A stretch of 64,000 nucleotides of DNA from Candidatus Zipacnadia bacterium (GTDB taxonomy: Bacteria; Armatimonadota; Zipacnadia; Zipacnadales; Zipacnadaceae), in contig JALGUR010000022.1 of assembly GCA_029820565.1 (NCBI GenBank), positions 1 to 64,000 of the forward strand, in the 5' to 3' direction. Below, piece after piece: positions 1 to 10,055 of the stretch (the first letter of the stretch is position 1; each line of letters begins with the position of its first letter). The notes below the pieces were generated by a model. It had not been told where the DNA came from. It ran no database searches and saw only the letters and a list, made by a program, of their open reading frames with translations. Both the position numbers and the translations under genes were made by a program.

Positions 1-1336
1 AGCTGAAGGGCGATGCCATAACGGGGCATGTCATGAATCAGATTGTGGGATATGACATTGTCAGCGGCGTTGATATTGAAGGAGAAAATGCCTGCGGCGT
101 GCTTTTCCAGTACCCCGCAATGGTGGATATGATTGCGGGAGATAAGGTTGCCGATGGTTCTGGGCTTCTTGGCGGCCATCAGCCGAATGCCTGCCAGGCC
201 TTCCTCGGCGTGCCAGGTATGCGTATTACCTCCGCCTTGGCCATTGAAGCACACCCCCTGAGCGCCGGCGTAGGCCATTTCGTTGCCGACAATCTCATTG
301 TGAGCGTTATTATTTTGGAGTCGTACGGCGTCGCCACCCACCTGGTCGAAAAGGTTATTGACAATGTGGCAGTCCTCAGCTTCCTCCAGATACACAGCGA
401 AGCCGTCTGACTGGACTGCATACCCCCGCCGGGGGAAAAGCGAGAGAGTCTGGGTGAACGTCAGGCCGCTAATACTAATGAACATGGTTGGCTCTTCAGC
501 ATTGCCCTTAATCTCTATCAGTCGGTCATTGGCCGGCGCGACCACCGCGCCGTCATCTACCGAACCATCTGGCGGCCAGAAGTATAACATACCGGTCTCT
601 ATGCGGTTATTTTCCCGGTCAACTTGCTTGATGGGCACGATGTCGCTAACCCAGCATAACCACGGAAAAACGAAGATCTCGCCCTGCTCAGGTTTGGCCC
701 ATCCTCGCGGAAAGAGGTCAGGGTCGTAGCCGAAGATGGTCGGTCTAACTCGCTGGGCAACAGTATCGTCCCGGGTAGTGCCTTCGGGAAATACTTCTTC
801 AACAAAAGCCCAACCGCCATAAAGCCCGGGTCAAAATTAGGATAGCGGGCGCGGATTTGCCGCTGGCCGTTGAAGAATAACTGCCGGAAATTCCACTTCC
901 CCTCCTTCACCTCGGGCAGTTCGGCACACATAATCTGGCCTTCGTAGGGCCGCCAGCCGGTGATAACCTTCCCGCCACTTAGGATCGGCTGCTCCCCGGG
1001 AAATGCCTTATAGGTAATAGGGCAATCAAAGGTGCCGGAGTCCGGGGCACTGAGGCGCAAAGGTTCAGAGAGGTAGTAGGTCCCCTCCCGTACCAATATC
1101 TCAACCGGCTGCTGCAGGCCACCGTCGGCTTTCAGGGCGCGGATGGCGTCACGGGCAGCAATGAGGGTGGCAAAAGGACCATTAGTGGCCGCTGGGTTAG
1201 GTTCGCGCTGCTTCCCCGACCATGCATCATTGCCATTGGTGGCCACATAAAAAGTAACCGGCTCGCACGCCGCTAAACTTACGATTGTAATACTACTGAC
1301 CAGATATAGTAGCAGTAGGTCAATGCGCATCGTCAC
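1..1336 (-). pseudogene. Decayed tandem paralog of the downstream beta-helix protein (frameshift plus internal deletion); runs off the window edge
   Basis: N-terminal 190 aa (FYVATNGNDAWSGKQREPNPAATNGPFATLIAARDAIR...) is nearly identical to the 1561..3771 product. Homology then continues in another frame (ETGMLYFWPPDGSVDDGAVVAPANDRLIEIKG...) down to position 1. Confidence 0.8.
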
Positions 1337-1560
1337 AGAACTCCTTTTCCTTTATTGCAGATATCGGTATAAAACCGGCCGCCTTGTCCCGCCCGCCATG
1401 TTGGGATGCGGTCATCCCTATCGGGCCAGGCATCGCCGCCCCACATGACCAGTCTGCTTGCCGGCCGTATACAGAAATCAGTTGGCGCACTATAGCACAG
1501 AAAGCACTCGTTGTCAATCCAAGCAGGCCGACAGCAGTTTCCCAGATCAACGCGAGGGTA

Positions 1561-3771
1561 TCAGCCGTCCAGGCCGATGCGCTCTACTGGTATGCGTTGG
1601 AAACCGAGTTTGAAGGCCGGCGAGTCAGGCCGCAAGCGGTAGTCGCCGTTGGCCGGATCCACAAATAACGGGTCGGCGACAATTGAATGGGTATCATAGC
1701 CCAATTCCTGCCACTTGGCAAACGAGTCTCCTTCCACACCACTTACGACAAACTTTTGGCCGCCTGTGTGGTAGTAGAGGTTATAGTCACACTCAGCCAC
1801 GCCGCGGCCGGCGTGGGTCGCCAGCAGTGCTGCCTTGGGGTCAGCACAGTAGACGATGTTTCTGACGATCCTGTTGCCTTCAGCATAAGTGCCGAAGCGC
1901 AGGTCCATCTGCTGCACGCTGCTTCCACCAAAGATGTTATTCTCGACCAGATTGTCTTTCGGGTCGGCTACTGGCATACTAATTCCGCCCAGCGTATTCC
2001 CAATGCAGATGTTGCCATACACCGTTGTCTTCATGCCTGAGTTGTCGAAATAGATGGCCCACGTGTAGTAGGGGGTCCAGATTTTGCCGTCGGCCTTGGT
2101 GTTCGTGACTGGCTGCATCGGCTTTTCATACGCGCCACAACCCACTATGTCACGGATAAGGTTGTAACGGATGACCGTCCCGTTGCACAGCTCCTCGTCA
2201 TCTTCTATTACAAAGAACCGGTTGGAGACAAAGCCACCGCAGTCAGCCATTTCTAAACACAGCGTGTGTAGTTCGTTGTACTCGATAATATTGGACCCAA
2301 ATCCCAACGTGAGAGCAATGCCCTCCAGAGGCATATGGTGAATCAGATTGTGAGATATAACATTGTTGACACAGTTCAAGCCATGGATTTTGATGCCGGC
2401 AAAGGCCTTATCTATCACTCCGCAGTGATGGATATGATTGCGGGAGATAATATTGCTGCGGGCTATGTGCCTCTGGCGAGACGTCTCCCTCAGTAGCTCA
2501 GCATTGTCGCGCCACGACTGTGGAAAGGTGCCACCGGATTCCTGGTCGCTCAAACAGATGCCCTGGGCGCCCGCATAGGCAATTTCGTTGCCCACAATAC
2601 GGTTGTAGGCGTTGTCATTCTGCAAGCGGACGGCGTCGCCCCCCACGGCGTCAAAGAAGTTGTGGCCGATGGTGCAATGTTCGGCCGACTCCAGGTAGAC
2701 AGCATGCCCTTCTGTATTAGGCGTATTACAACTCACATGGCGAGGCGGGAAAAGTGATAAGGTCTGAGTGAAGGTGAAGCCGGACACCCTGATGTAGCTA
2801 ATCGCTTCGTCGGCAGTACCTTTGAGTTCTATGAGCCGATCGTTGACTGGCGCAACCACTTCGCCGTCCTCCACTGAACCGGTCGGCGGCCAGAAGTACA
2901 CCATGCCGGTCTCGGTGTCCAGACACCACTCGCCGGGCTGGTCAAGTTCCTCCAAGAGATTCTCCACGTAGAAGCGGTTGCCGGCAATCACGCCGTACAG
3001 CTCGTGCCCCAAGGGCTTGTTGAGAGTAATGGTGCGGCCATTATGGTCAACCTGCTTAATTGGGATAATGGCGTTATTCCAACACAATCCGAAGAAGATG
3101 AAAATCTCTCCCTGACTCGGTTTGGCCCAGCGGCGCGGGAAGGTGCCCGGCTCGTAGCGGAATGTACCGGTGTCCTCCTCGCCTTCAGCAACCCTTGCTT
3201 CAACAAAGGCCCAGCCGCCATAAAGGGGGTCGTCAGGGTCAAAATTAGGACCACGGGCGCGAATCTGGCGCTGGCCGTTGAAGAATAACTGCTTGAACTT
3301 CAACTTCCCGTCTTTCGCCTCGGGCAACTCGGCACACATAATCTGGCCTTCGTGGGGCCGCCAGCCGGTGATGACCTTTCCGCCGCTCAGAATTGGCTGC
3401 TCCCCGGGAAATGCCTTATAGGCGATAGGGTAATCCAAAGTGCCCGAGTCTTCGCTGCCGAGGCGCAAAGGTTCTGATAGGTAATAGGTCCCCTCACGCA
3501 CTAACACCTCAACCGGCTGCTGCAGGCCCTCAGCAGCCTTTACCTCGCGGATGGCGTCGCGGGCAGCAATGAGAGTGGCAAAAGGACCATTAGTGGCCGC
3601 CGGGTTAGGTTCGCGCTGCTTCCCCGACCACGCATCATTGCCGTTGGTGGCCACATAAAAACGAAGCGGCTTGGCGGCCGCTGTGCTGAGCGTGGACATA
3701 ATCAAAGTAGACACTCCTAATATTGCCATCATACGCATTATTGGTACGCACCTCCTTGGTAAGTCTGGCAA
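1561..3771 (-). CDS. Secreted right-handed parallel beta-helix repeat protein
   Basis: 736 aa ORF; N-terminal signal-like segment; FYVATNGNDAWSG motif and N-rich beta-helix repeats (NRIVGNEIAYAG, NIISRNHIHHCG). Confidence 0.85.
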   Translation of the reverse strand: MPDLPRRCVPIMRMMAILGVSTLIMSTLSTAAAKPLRFYVATNGNDAWSGKQREPNPAATNGPFATLIAARDAIREVKAAEGLQQPVEVLVREGTYYLSEPLRLGSEDSGTLDYPIAYKAFPGEQPILSGGKVITGWRPHEGQIMCAELPEAKDGKLKFKQLFFNGQRQIRARGPNFDPDDPLYGGWAFVEARVAEGEEDTGTFRYEPGTFPRRWAKPSQGEIFIFFGLCWNNAIIPIKQVDHNGRTITLNKPLGHELYGVIAGNRFYVENLLEELDQPGEWCLDTETGMVYFWPPTGSVEDGEVVAPVNDRLIELKGTADEAISYIRVSGFTFTQTLSLFPPRHVSCNTPNTEGHAVYLESAEHCTIGHNFFDAVGGDAVRLQNDNAYNRIVGNEIAYAGAQGICLSDQESGGTFPQSWRDNAELLRETSRQRHIARSNIISRNHIHHCGVIDKAFAGIKIHGLNCVNNVISHNLIHHMPLEGIALTLGFGSNIIEYNELHTLCLEMADCGGFVSNRFFVIEDDEELCNGTVIRYNLIRDIVGCGAYEKPMQPVTNTKADGKIWTPYYTWAIYFDNSGMKTTVYGNICIGNTLGGISMPVADPKDNLVENNIFGGSSVQQMDLRFGTYAEGNRIVRNIVYCADPKAALLATHAGRGVAECDYNLYYHTGGQKFVVSGVEGDSFAKWQELGYDTHSIVADPLFVDPANGDYRLRPDSPAFKLGFQRIPVERIGLDG

Positions 3772-3852
3772 CGAGATGGCAAGAGGTCAATAACAAGAAA
3801 ATCATCGTGAGATAGTGGCATCCTTCGCGATGATTGGTCTGGGCTACAGGCC

Positions 3853-5460
3853 TCAGAAGTACATTTTCTCGGCGATCATATACGAGAAGTCGTCTTCCAG
3901 TTCGTTGGGCTTGACATGCTGGATTTGCTGGGCAACTTCCTCGGCCTGCTGGCGACTTTGACCCGAGACCAGCATCTCCCAGGCACCGGCTAACGCGGCA
4001 TTGCCAATTCTCACCACCTTGTCAGGCGCATTAGGCAGCAGGCCAATGGCAATGGCATTGTCGGCATTGATGTAGTTACCAAACGCCCCGGCCAGGTAGA
4101 TTTTGTCGATCTCGTCCAGAGTTAGGCCATAATACTTTATCAACAGGTCCTGGTCCAGGCGCAGGCCAGCCTTGGAAGTTATGAGCTGATAGACGTCCTG
4201 CTGGGATAGAGTGATACCATCGGCGACGGCAAATTCTTCCTTCAGTTTGGCCTTCTTAGTCATAATGCCCGCCTTGAGTAGTTCGCCCAGCAAATCAATC
4301 AGGCCCGACCCGCATATCCCTACCGGCGGTTTGTCTCCGATGGTCTTATACCGCACCTGGCTGTCTTCTATCCAGATATTGGTGATAGCGCCTTCAATTG
4401 CTCCCACCCCGCTTTGGACAGTAGCGCCCTCATAAGCGCCGCCCGCGGCACACGAGCAGGTCATCAGGCCATCTTTGTTGCCTATGGCTACTTCCCCGTT
4501 GGTGCCTATATCTATGAGTATAGAGGCTTTTTCTGCCTGATAGAGTCCTGAAGCGATGATATCCGCCAGGCAATCAGCGCCGGCATGCCCCCCTATTAAG
4601 GCCGGGCCATAGACATTGGCCTCAGGATTAATCTGCAGGCCCAACTCGCCGGCCTTTATATTAACCGGCGCTTTGCTCGGCGCCTCGAACGGAATGACCC
4701 CCAGCGAGGCCACTTCCAGGCCAAAGAACAGATTGCGCATAGTGCAATTGCCTACGACGACCGCTTCGTAGATTTGGTCACTATTGAAGGAGTATTGTGC
4801 GGCGACCTGCTGGATACTCTCGTTTAACGCCTCTACCACGCTTGATTGTAATTCTTGGAGGCCATCGGGGTTCCGCATCGTATAATCTATGCGGGAAATC
4901 ACATCGTCACCGTAAGCACTCTGGGGGTTGCGTCGGGCCACAGTGGCCACGGCCTCGCCCGTTTCCAAATCCACTACTTGAGAGACCAGCGTCGTAGTAC
5001 CCACGTCCACGGCTAAGCCATACATTCTGCCGGTATACTCACCCAACAATCGTTCGCTCTCAGGCCCTCGCCACCAGACCTGGTTATCTGCGGCATAGAC
5101 CAAAGGGTTTATCTCAACCTGGCGATGAAGTGTTTCGCTGAGGATGGAATATTGACCCGTGCTCTTGATGAAGACATAGATATTAGCCGGCCTGACAATC
5201 CTCGCCTGGCAAGCCAGACGTTCAGACTTGCCCAGGGGAAACTGTGTTTCCGCCTCTGTCCGCGGACTTAGAGCCTCGCCGCCCCGGTCAATCCTGACCA
5301 CACAGCGCCCGCATATCCCCTGGCCTCCGCACTCTGAAGCCACCGCCACTCCCAGTTTCCGGGCATGCTCTAATATAGTCCCGGGGAATATTTGCAATCC
5401 CTGCTTGCCCTTCTTATATTGGGGGAAGAAAATCTTGTAGCCTTCAAATTCCCGATTCAT
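3853..5460 (-). CDS. 2Fe-2S/ASKHA-domain protein (DUF4445; corrinoid-activating RACo/RamA-like)
   Basis: N-terminal CGGQGICGRC 2Fe-2S motif; AVDVGTTTLVSQVVDLETG and ILIDIGTNGEVAIG ASKHA motifs. Start chosen at MNREFEG; the ORF extends to 5487. Confidence 0.85.
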   Translation of the reverse strand: MNREFEGYKIFFPQYKKGKQGLQIFPGTILEHARKLGVAVASECGGQGICGRCVVRIDRGGEALSPRTEAETQFPLGKSERLACQARIVRPANIYVFIKSTGQYSILSETLHRQVEINPLVYAADNQVWWRGPESERLLGEYTGRMYGLAVDVGTTTLVSQVVDLETGEAVATVARRNPQSAYGDDVISRIDYTMRNPDGLQELQSSVVEALNESIQQVAAQYSFNSDQIYEAVVVGNCTMRNLFFGLEVASLGVIPFEAPSKAPVNIKAGELGLQINPEANVYGPALIGGHAGADCLADIIASGLYQAEKASILIDIGTNGEVAIGNKDGLMTCSCAAGGAYEGATVQSGVGAIEGAITNIWIEDSQVRYKTIGDKPPVGICGSGLIDLLGELLKAGIMTKKAKLKEEFAVADGITLSQQDVYQLITSKAGLRLDQDLLIKYYGLTLDEIDKIYLAGAFGNYINADNAIAIGLLPNAPDKVVRIGNAALAGAWEMLVSGQSRQQAEEVAQQIQHVKPNELEDDFSYMIAEKMYF

Positions 5461-5490
5461 ATGGGTCACCTCGGATAGGCAACGCACTGC

Positions 5491-5892
5491 TTACTCAGTA
5501 TCGTCGGCCAGTGATACGTTAACTTCCATCCTATGCTCTATACTCTGGGTTATGTAACATTGCTTAGCTACTCTCAGTACCGCCTGCTGGTATTTCTCCG
5601 GCACTGGACCAGGAAAGTTAAGGCGGACATGCACCACAACCACCCGCGAGGGGGAATCGTCACTGTCGTAGTCCAACTCCACGCTCATTCCCTCGTAGGG
5701 TATGTCGTGGCGCTGGCAGAAGCGTGCCACATAGCCAGCAATGCACGCCCCCAGAGCCGCGATGAAGAGTTGACCAGGCCACATACCATTATTTTGCTCA
5801 TCATCGTCCTGAACCTGGCCGGTAACGATCGTATACTTGCCACACCGGGCAGTAAAGCGCATATCTTTGTCATGTTCGACTAATATGTCCAC
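5491..5892 (-). CDS. OsmC family protein
   Basis: 133 aa; GMWPGQLFIAALGACIAGYVARFCQRHDIPYEGMSVELDYD pattern. Confidence 0.8.
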   Translation of the reverse strand: MDILVEHDKDMRFTARCGKYTIVTGQVQDDDEQNNGMWPGQLFIAALGACIAGYVARFCQRHDIPYEGMSVELDYDSDDSPSRVVVVHVRLNFPGPVPEKYQQAVLRVAKQCYITQSIEHRMEVNVSLADDTE

Positions 5893-5945
5893 CGTTCTGA
5901 ACCTACCTTTGTCAATGTTAGGCGTTCCTTGTTCTATGTCATTCG

Positions 5946-6908
5946 CTATTTGTTGGCCTTCGAAGAAATGGCTGTCGGTATGTAAAAGGTATTATTAGCT
6001 CGTTGGGAGGTCGCGATTTGGCGGCGGGCCAGTAGGGCATCAATGTATTTGAGGGCCTCGTTGCGATGCATATTCAACCCGGCCGCGATGTCGTCCAACG
6101 TACACGGTCGGCGCCGCAGTAACTCCACCACTTCGGCCTCAGTGCGCTGGCGTTCGCCAGCCATAACCTGGCGAGCATCCAGCGGGGCGATGATCTCAGC
6201 CCGCGGGCCCAGAATCTGCTGGGCCTGCTGCAGAGCACCAGCAGATAGCGCCTGAATTCCGGCCTCCGCCGGCGGACGCACAACCGTATTGATCTGCACG
6301 TGCTGGGGCCTAATAGAGTCTACTGCCGCCCGTAAGGCTTCCAATTCGTCAGGCGTATCATTGTAACCTTCTACCAGCAATACCTCCAGCCACATTTCTC
6401 CGGCGCATTCCAGTTGCGTCTCGCGCAGGCCTGCGATGATCTCGTCTATTTGAAGTCCGTTGGCGGGACGGTTCACCTGGGCAAAAGCCCTGGGCGTAGC
6501 CGCATCCAACGAAGGAATCAGAAGATTCGCAGTGCGCACCTCTGCACGCAGTTCGGCCTGCCCCAGCAGCGAACCGTTGGTCAGAACGACTACGGGGATA
6601 TTAGTCATTGCCTGGACTGCCCGAATCATCTCGCCAAGGCGCGAATGCAGAGTAGGCTCACCAGAGCCGGAAAAAGTCAGGTAATCAGCCTCCCCCTCCT
6701 CCGCCAGCCACGCTTCAATTTCAGTCAACACTTCCTGCGTATCCACATATTCGTCACGCTGAAGAGTGTGGTTTGTGGTACGGCCCAGTTGGCAGTAAAT
6801 GCAGTCGTAGGTGCAGACCTTGTAGGGTACAAGGTCTATGCCTAAGGACCGACCGAGCCGTCGGGAAGGGACAGGACCGTATAGATGTTTGTATGGACGA
6901 TCATTCAT
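5946..6908 (-). CDS. Radical SAM protein (COG0731-like)
   Basis: CTYDCIYCQLG (CxxxCxxC), SGSGEPTLH motif; PVPSRRLGRSLGIDLVPYK N-terminus; C-terminal winged-helix-like segment. Confidence 0.85.
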   Translation of the reverse strand: MNDRPYKHLYGPVPSRRLGRSLGIDLVPYKVCTYDCIYCQLGRTTNHTLQRDEYVDTQEVLTEIEAWLAEEGEADYLTFSGSGEPTLHSRLGEMIRAVQAMTNIPVVVLTNGSLLGQAELRAEVRTANLLIPSLDAATPRAFAQVNRPANGLQIDEIIAGLRETQLECAGEMWLEVLLVEGYNDTPDELEALRAAVDSIRPQHVQINTVVRPPAEAGIQALSAGALQQAQQILGPRAEIIAPLDARQVMAGERQRTEAEVVELLRRRPCTLDDIAAGLNMHRNEALKYIDALLARRQIATSQRANNTFYIPTAISSKANK

Positions 6909-7750
6909 AGGACTTTCCTCTTTTGGCGACCCAGCAATATCATATCGCCGTTGTTGACGCCGATATGCTGGGCCACAAAATCACACTTAGCCAGCAGCAG
7001 GAAGAACAGCGGCCCATCAGCGTCGCTATATGCCTCGTAGTTGGCTTGACCTTTGGCAATGATAAGTTCAGCATTTCCCCATGCCTCCTCGAACTGTGGG
7101 GAAGTATCCGGGTATATGGGCACTTCAATTACGTGAGCTACATCGGTTAAGCCCGTCGTACGGGCGTCTTCCATAAGAGCGTCATTGATAAATGGTTCGC
7201 TTTTTACCGCGACGACGATGTGCTCAGCGGGGATGTGTTCAACGAGCACCCGGTCGAAGACAATTTCGCCCGCATTATCAGCCAGATAGAGTAGGTTAGA
7301 GACGCTCCTGAGGCGCTGGGCAAATAGTTCGTAGTGGTCAATAGCGAAGGTACTTTCCAGTACACGGTCCAGAGTAGCCTCAACATCGAAGTCTTGGGCC
7401 GGAGCGCCAAAATCTATGATATTGCCAGCGATGGCAATCTTGGTGGCAGCCAACAGGGCATCGTCGGCGCCAGCCACAATCTGTTTGAGCCGCGGATATA
7501 ATCGCAGAGCCTCAGCATTGGAATCCTTTCGGATGGTCGCATAAGCATCAGGGCAATCGCTCACCTCGCGGGCGACGCGCTGGGCTATTTGGCCTAATTC
7601 CATGGGCGTAGCGCTCAAGTCGGCTCCGCCCAACTCAGACAACAATCTCACCACCACGCGCCGATGCACTTCTTCATCCGAAGTAACCAACCGGGCCGTC
7701 CGCAGACCTTGTTGAACGATACACGGTATGCAATCTAAGAATGCTTTCAT
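6905..7750 (-). CDS. DUF89/ARMT1-like damage-control phosphatase family protein
   Basis: MKAFLDCIPCIVQQGLRTARL N-terminus; LYLADNAGEIVFDRVLVE and KGQANYE motifs; overlaps the next gene by 4 nt. Confidence 0.8.
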   Translation of the reverse strand: MKAFLDCIPCIVQQGLRTARLVTSDEEVHRRVVVRLLSELGGADLSATPMELGQIAQRVAREVSDCPDAYATIRKDSNAEALRLYPRLKQIVAGADDALLAATKIAIAGNIIDFGAPAQDFDVEATLDRVLESTFAIDHYELFAQRLRSVSNLLYLADNAGEIVFDRVLVEHIPAEHIVVAVKSEPFINDALMEDARTTGLTDVAHVIEVPIYPDTSPQFEEAWGNAELIIAKGQANYEAYSDADGPLFFLLLAKCDFVAQHIGVNNGDMILLGRQKRKVL

Positions 7751-7776
7751 AATTTCTTCATTTTCTGCATTTTGTG

Positions 7777-8104
7777 ACAGGTTCTTAATCTGTGTATGAT
7801 GAGCGGGGTTAGAGAACCCCGCCTACGCGACCAATGGGCGAGCGCCGCCCTTCACCGGGTAGCGCAGGTTCTTAACCTGCGCGTGATGAGCGGGGTTAGA
7901 GAACCCCGCCTACGCGACCAATGAGCAACCGCCGCCCTTCACCGCGTAGCGCAGGTTCTTAACCTGCGCGTGATGAGCGGGGTTAGAGAATCCCGCCTAC
8001 GCGACCAATGAGCAACCGCCGCCCTTCACCGCGTAGCGCAGGTTCTTAACCTGCGCGTGGTGAGCGGGGTCAGAAAACCCCGCCCACGCGACCAATGAGC
8101 AACG
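7777..8104. repeat. 87-bp tandem repeat array (about 3.6 units) made of two hairpins and a longer-range stem
   Basis: Units begin at 7801, 7888, 7975 and 8062. Each carries GCGGGGTTagagAACCCCGC, CTACGCG...CGCGTAG and GCGCAGGTTcttAACCTGCGC. Confidence 0.95.
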
Positions 8105-8974
8105 TTACTGGGGCAGTTGAGCAACAATGTCAGCCAGCGCTTGCCGGACTGCCTGCGGTACACCCGGGTCAGTTAAGGGTATGCCCTGGTCGGTTGATGT
8201 GACGACTTGGGGGGCTACCGGCAGGCGACCGAGAAAAGAAACCCCCATTTCCTTAGCCATATTCTCCGCGCCACCAGTGCCGAAAATTGGTGTCTCCACA
8301 CCACAGTGAGGACAAATGAATCCGCTCATATTCTCCACCACGCCCAATACTTCCAAGTCCAACTGGCGCGTGAAGTTTATGGCTTTGCGGCAATCTTCTA
8401 AACTGGCCTGCTGGGGCGTGCTGATCACTATCATACCGTCCAAGCCGGGGATGGCCTGGGCAACGGTCAGCGGCTCGTCGCCGGTGCCGGGCGGCAGGTC
8501 AATAATAAGATAATCCAACTCTCCCCAGTTAACATCCGCGACGAATTGCCGAATTGCCATTGACCGCATCGGGCCGCGCCATATTACAGGGGCGTCGCGG
8601 TCGGTAGCCAGCATCCCCATAGACATAACCTTTATGTTACCAGAGGCCACCACCGGCTCTATCAGTTTGCCACTGGCATCAGCGCGTGCCTTCTGCCTTT
8701 CAATTCCCATCATTAGTGGGACATTGGGGCCAGTTATGTCAGTATCCAATAGTCCGACGGCATTCCCCTGGGCGGCCAGAACACTGGCAATGCCCACAGC
8801 CACCGTAGTCTTGCCCACCCCACCTTTGCCGCTGATTATCCCGATCTTATGCTTAATCGCCGCCGACCGCTCGGCAATGACTTGCTTCTGTTGCTCAAGT
8901 TGCCGCTGGCGCTCTTCGGCAGAGGCGGGCTGCCCCTGCGGATTGTCAGGTCGTTGTTCATTATCCATAGTCAT
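8105..8974 (-). CDS. Mrp/NBP35 family P-loop ATPase (Fe-S carrier type)
   Basis: GKGGVGKTTVAVGIASVLAAQG deviant Walker A; DLPPGTGDEPLT; C-terminal ENMSGFICPHCG. Confidence 0.92.
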   Translation of the reverse strand: MTMDNEQRPDNPQGQPASAEERQRQLEQQKQVIAERSAAIKHKIGIISGKGGVGKTTVAVGIASVLAAQGNAVGLLDTDITGPNVPLMMGIERQKARADASGKLIEPVVASGNIKVMSMGMLATDRDAPVIWRGPMRSMAIRQFVADVNWGELDYLIIDLPPGTGDEPLTVAQAIPGLDGMIVISTPQQASLEDCRKAINFTRQLDLEVLGVVENMSGFICPHCGVETPIFGTGGAENMAKEMGVSFLGRLPVAPQVVTSTDQGIPLTDPGVPQAVRQALADIVAQLPQ

Positions 8975-9544
8975 TTAGTCTTTCACCAAAGTGCCCCGCC
9001 AGTAGCGGTTAATTATAGGACCGATAGGGTTATGGCAGGTGACACGATCCTTGACTACGAGGGTAGTCACCGGGGCTTCGGAGAATTGTTGAAACAGAAT
9101 GTCGTGGCCTATACATAAGCCCATAATGACGTTAAGTTGGGTCTGAAGTTCGTTGAGAGCCAGGGCCTGGCCGACGGGATTACAGCCACCATTGACCGTG
9201 CAGACGACGGTTTCGACAGAGAAGCCGTGACTTTCCAATATCTTCACCAGGGCCTGGGTCTCTTCCCGCAAGCCCACGCAAAAGGCTATACCGATTTTCT
9301 CAATGTCCAGGCGCTGGCAGAACTCAATCAGTTCCTGGACGCGCGGCCACTTGCGGTAGCCGGTCTGCTCCACGTCCGCGGCAACCTCGGCCCAGCGCTT
9401 CACCTCGGCGTCTGCGCTGCGTATCTCTTCGGCCTCTGCTATTGCCCCGGCTGTGACGCGGCGCGGACACAGTTGCGGCGTAGTCTCAATGTCTTCGGTA
9501 GTACAGGCGGCACCAGCACAGCGAGCGCAGTCAATTTCCCCCAT
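8975..9544 (-). CDS. DUF1847-type metal-binding protein
   Basis: CARCAGAACTTED N-terminus; GLREETQALVKILESHGFSVETVVCTVNGGCNPVGQALALNE pattern. Confidence 0.75.
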   Translation of the reverse strand: MGEIDCARCAGAACTTEDIETTPQLCPRRVTAGAIAEAEEIRSADAEVKRWAEVAADVEQTGYRKWPRVQELIEFCQRLDIEKIGIAFCVGLREETQALVKILESHGFSVETVVCTVNGGCNPVGQALALNELQTQLNVIMGLCIGHDILFQQFSEAPVTTLVVKDRVTCHNPIGPIINRYWRGTLVKD

Positions 9545-9633
9545 CTATGCCATCTCCTCTTGATCTTTTGTTTTCGCAGTCTAATACTTTCTGAGTGACT
9601 CAGTCCAATACTATTGTTTGTCAAACCATAGAC

Positions 9634-9852
9634 TTACACTATTATTATTGCATTCTGGGGGCATGCTTGACTGCAATCACCACAGCCCTGGCACATATTA
9701 GGAGGGAAGACCATCGGGGGATCATATGGCCCGTCCACCTGCTGCATAATACCGTGGGTACAGGCACGCACTGCCAGACAGATACCGTCGCTGGGAGCGC
9801 ATTTCTCAGGTGCACATTTAGCATAGTCAATTATGGCTATTCGTTTAGGCAC
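9634..9852 (-). CDS. Small ferredoxin-like protein resembling the ABCE1/RLI N-terminal Fe-S domain
   Basis: RIAIIDYAKCAPEKC...MCQGCGDCSQACPQNAI, the layout of the RLI domain plus a 4Fe-4S motif. Confidence 0.7.
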   Translation of the reverse strand: MPKRIAIIDYAKCAPEKCAPSDGICLAVRACTHGIMQQVDGPYDPPMVFPPNMCQGCGDCSQACPQNAIIIV

Positions 9853-10055
9853 GATTGCCTTTATTACTTTTTCTGAAATTGAATATATGGCCCTTTACCA
9901 AGGCGCCCTCGTATACAAGCGTTTCACTATATTCGCGTTTGCGACAGAACTCCGTCTGTGTTGTTTCTCTTTTAATAGTTGCTAACTCGGAATAGCGGTG
10001 AAACACTTCAGGGGCACCCGGATAGAATGAAAGTGGGCCCGGTGGTATTTGCATT

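Noticed and set aside
7801-8104. 87-bp tandem repeats as a CRISPR array
   Set aside because: Whole 87-nt unit is conserved with no variable spacers, no cas genes nearby; internal hairpins fit a tandem palindromic repeat instead.
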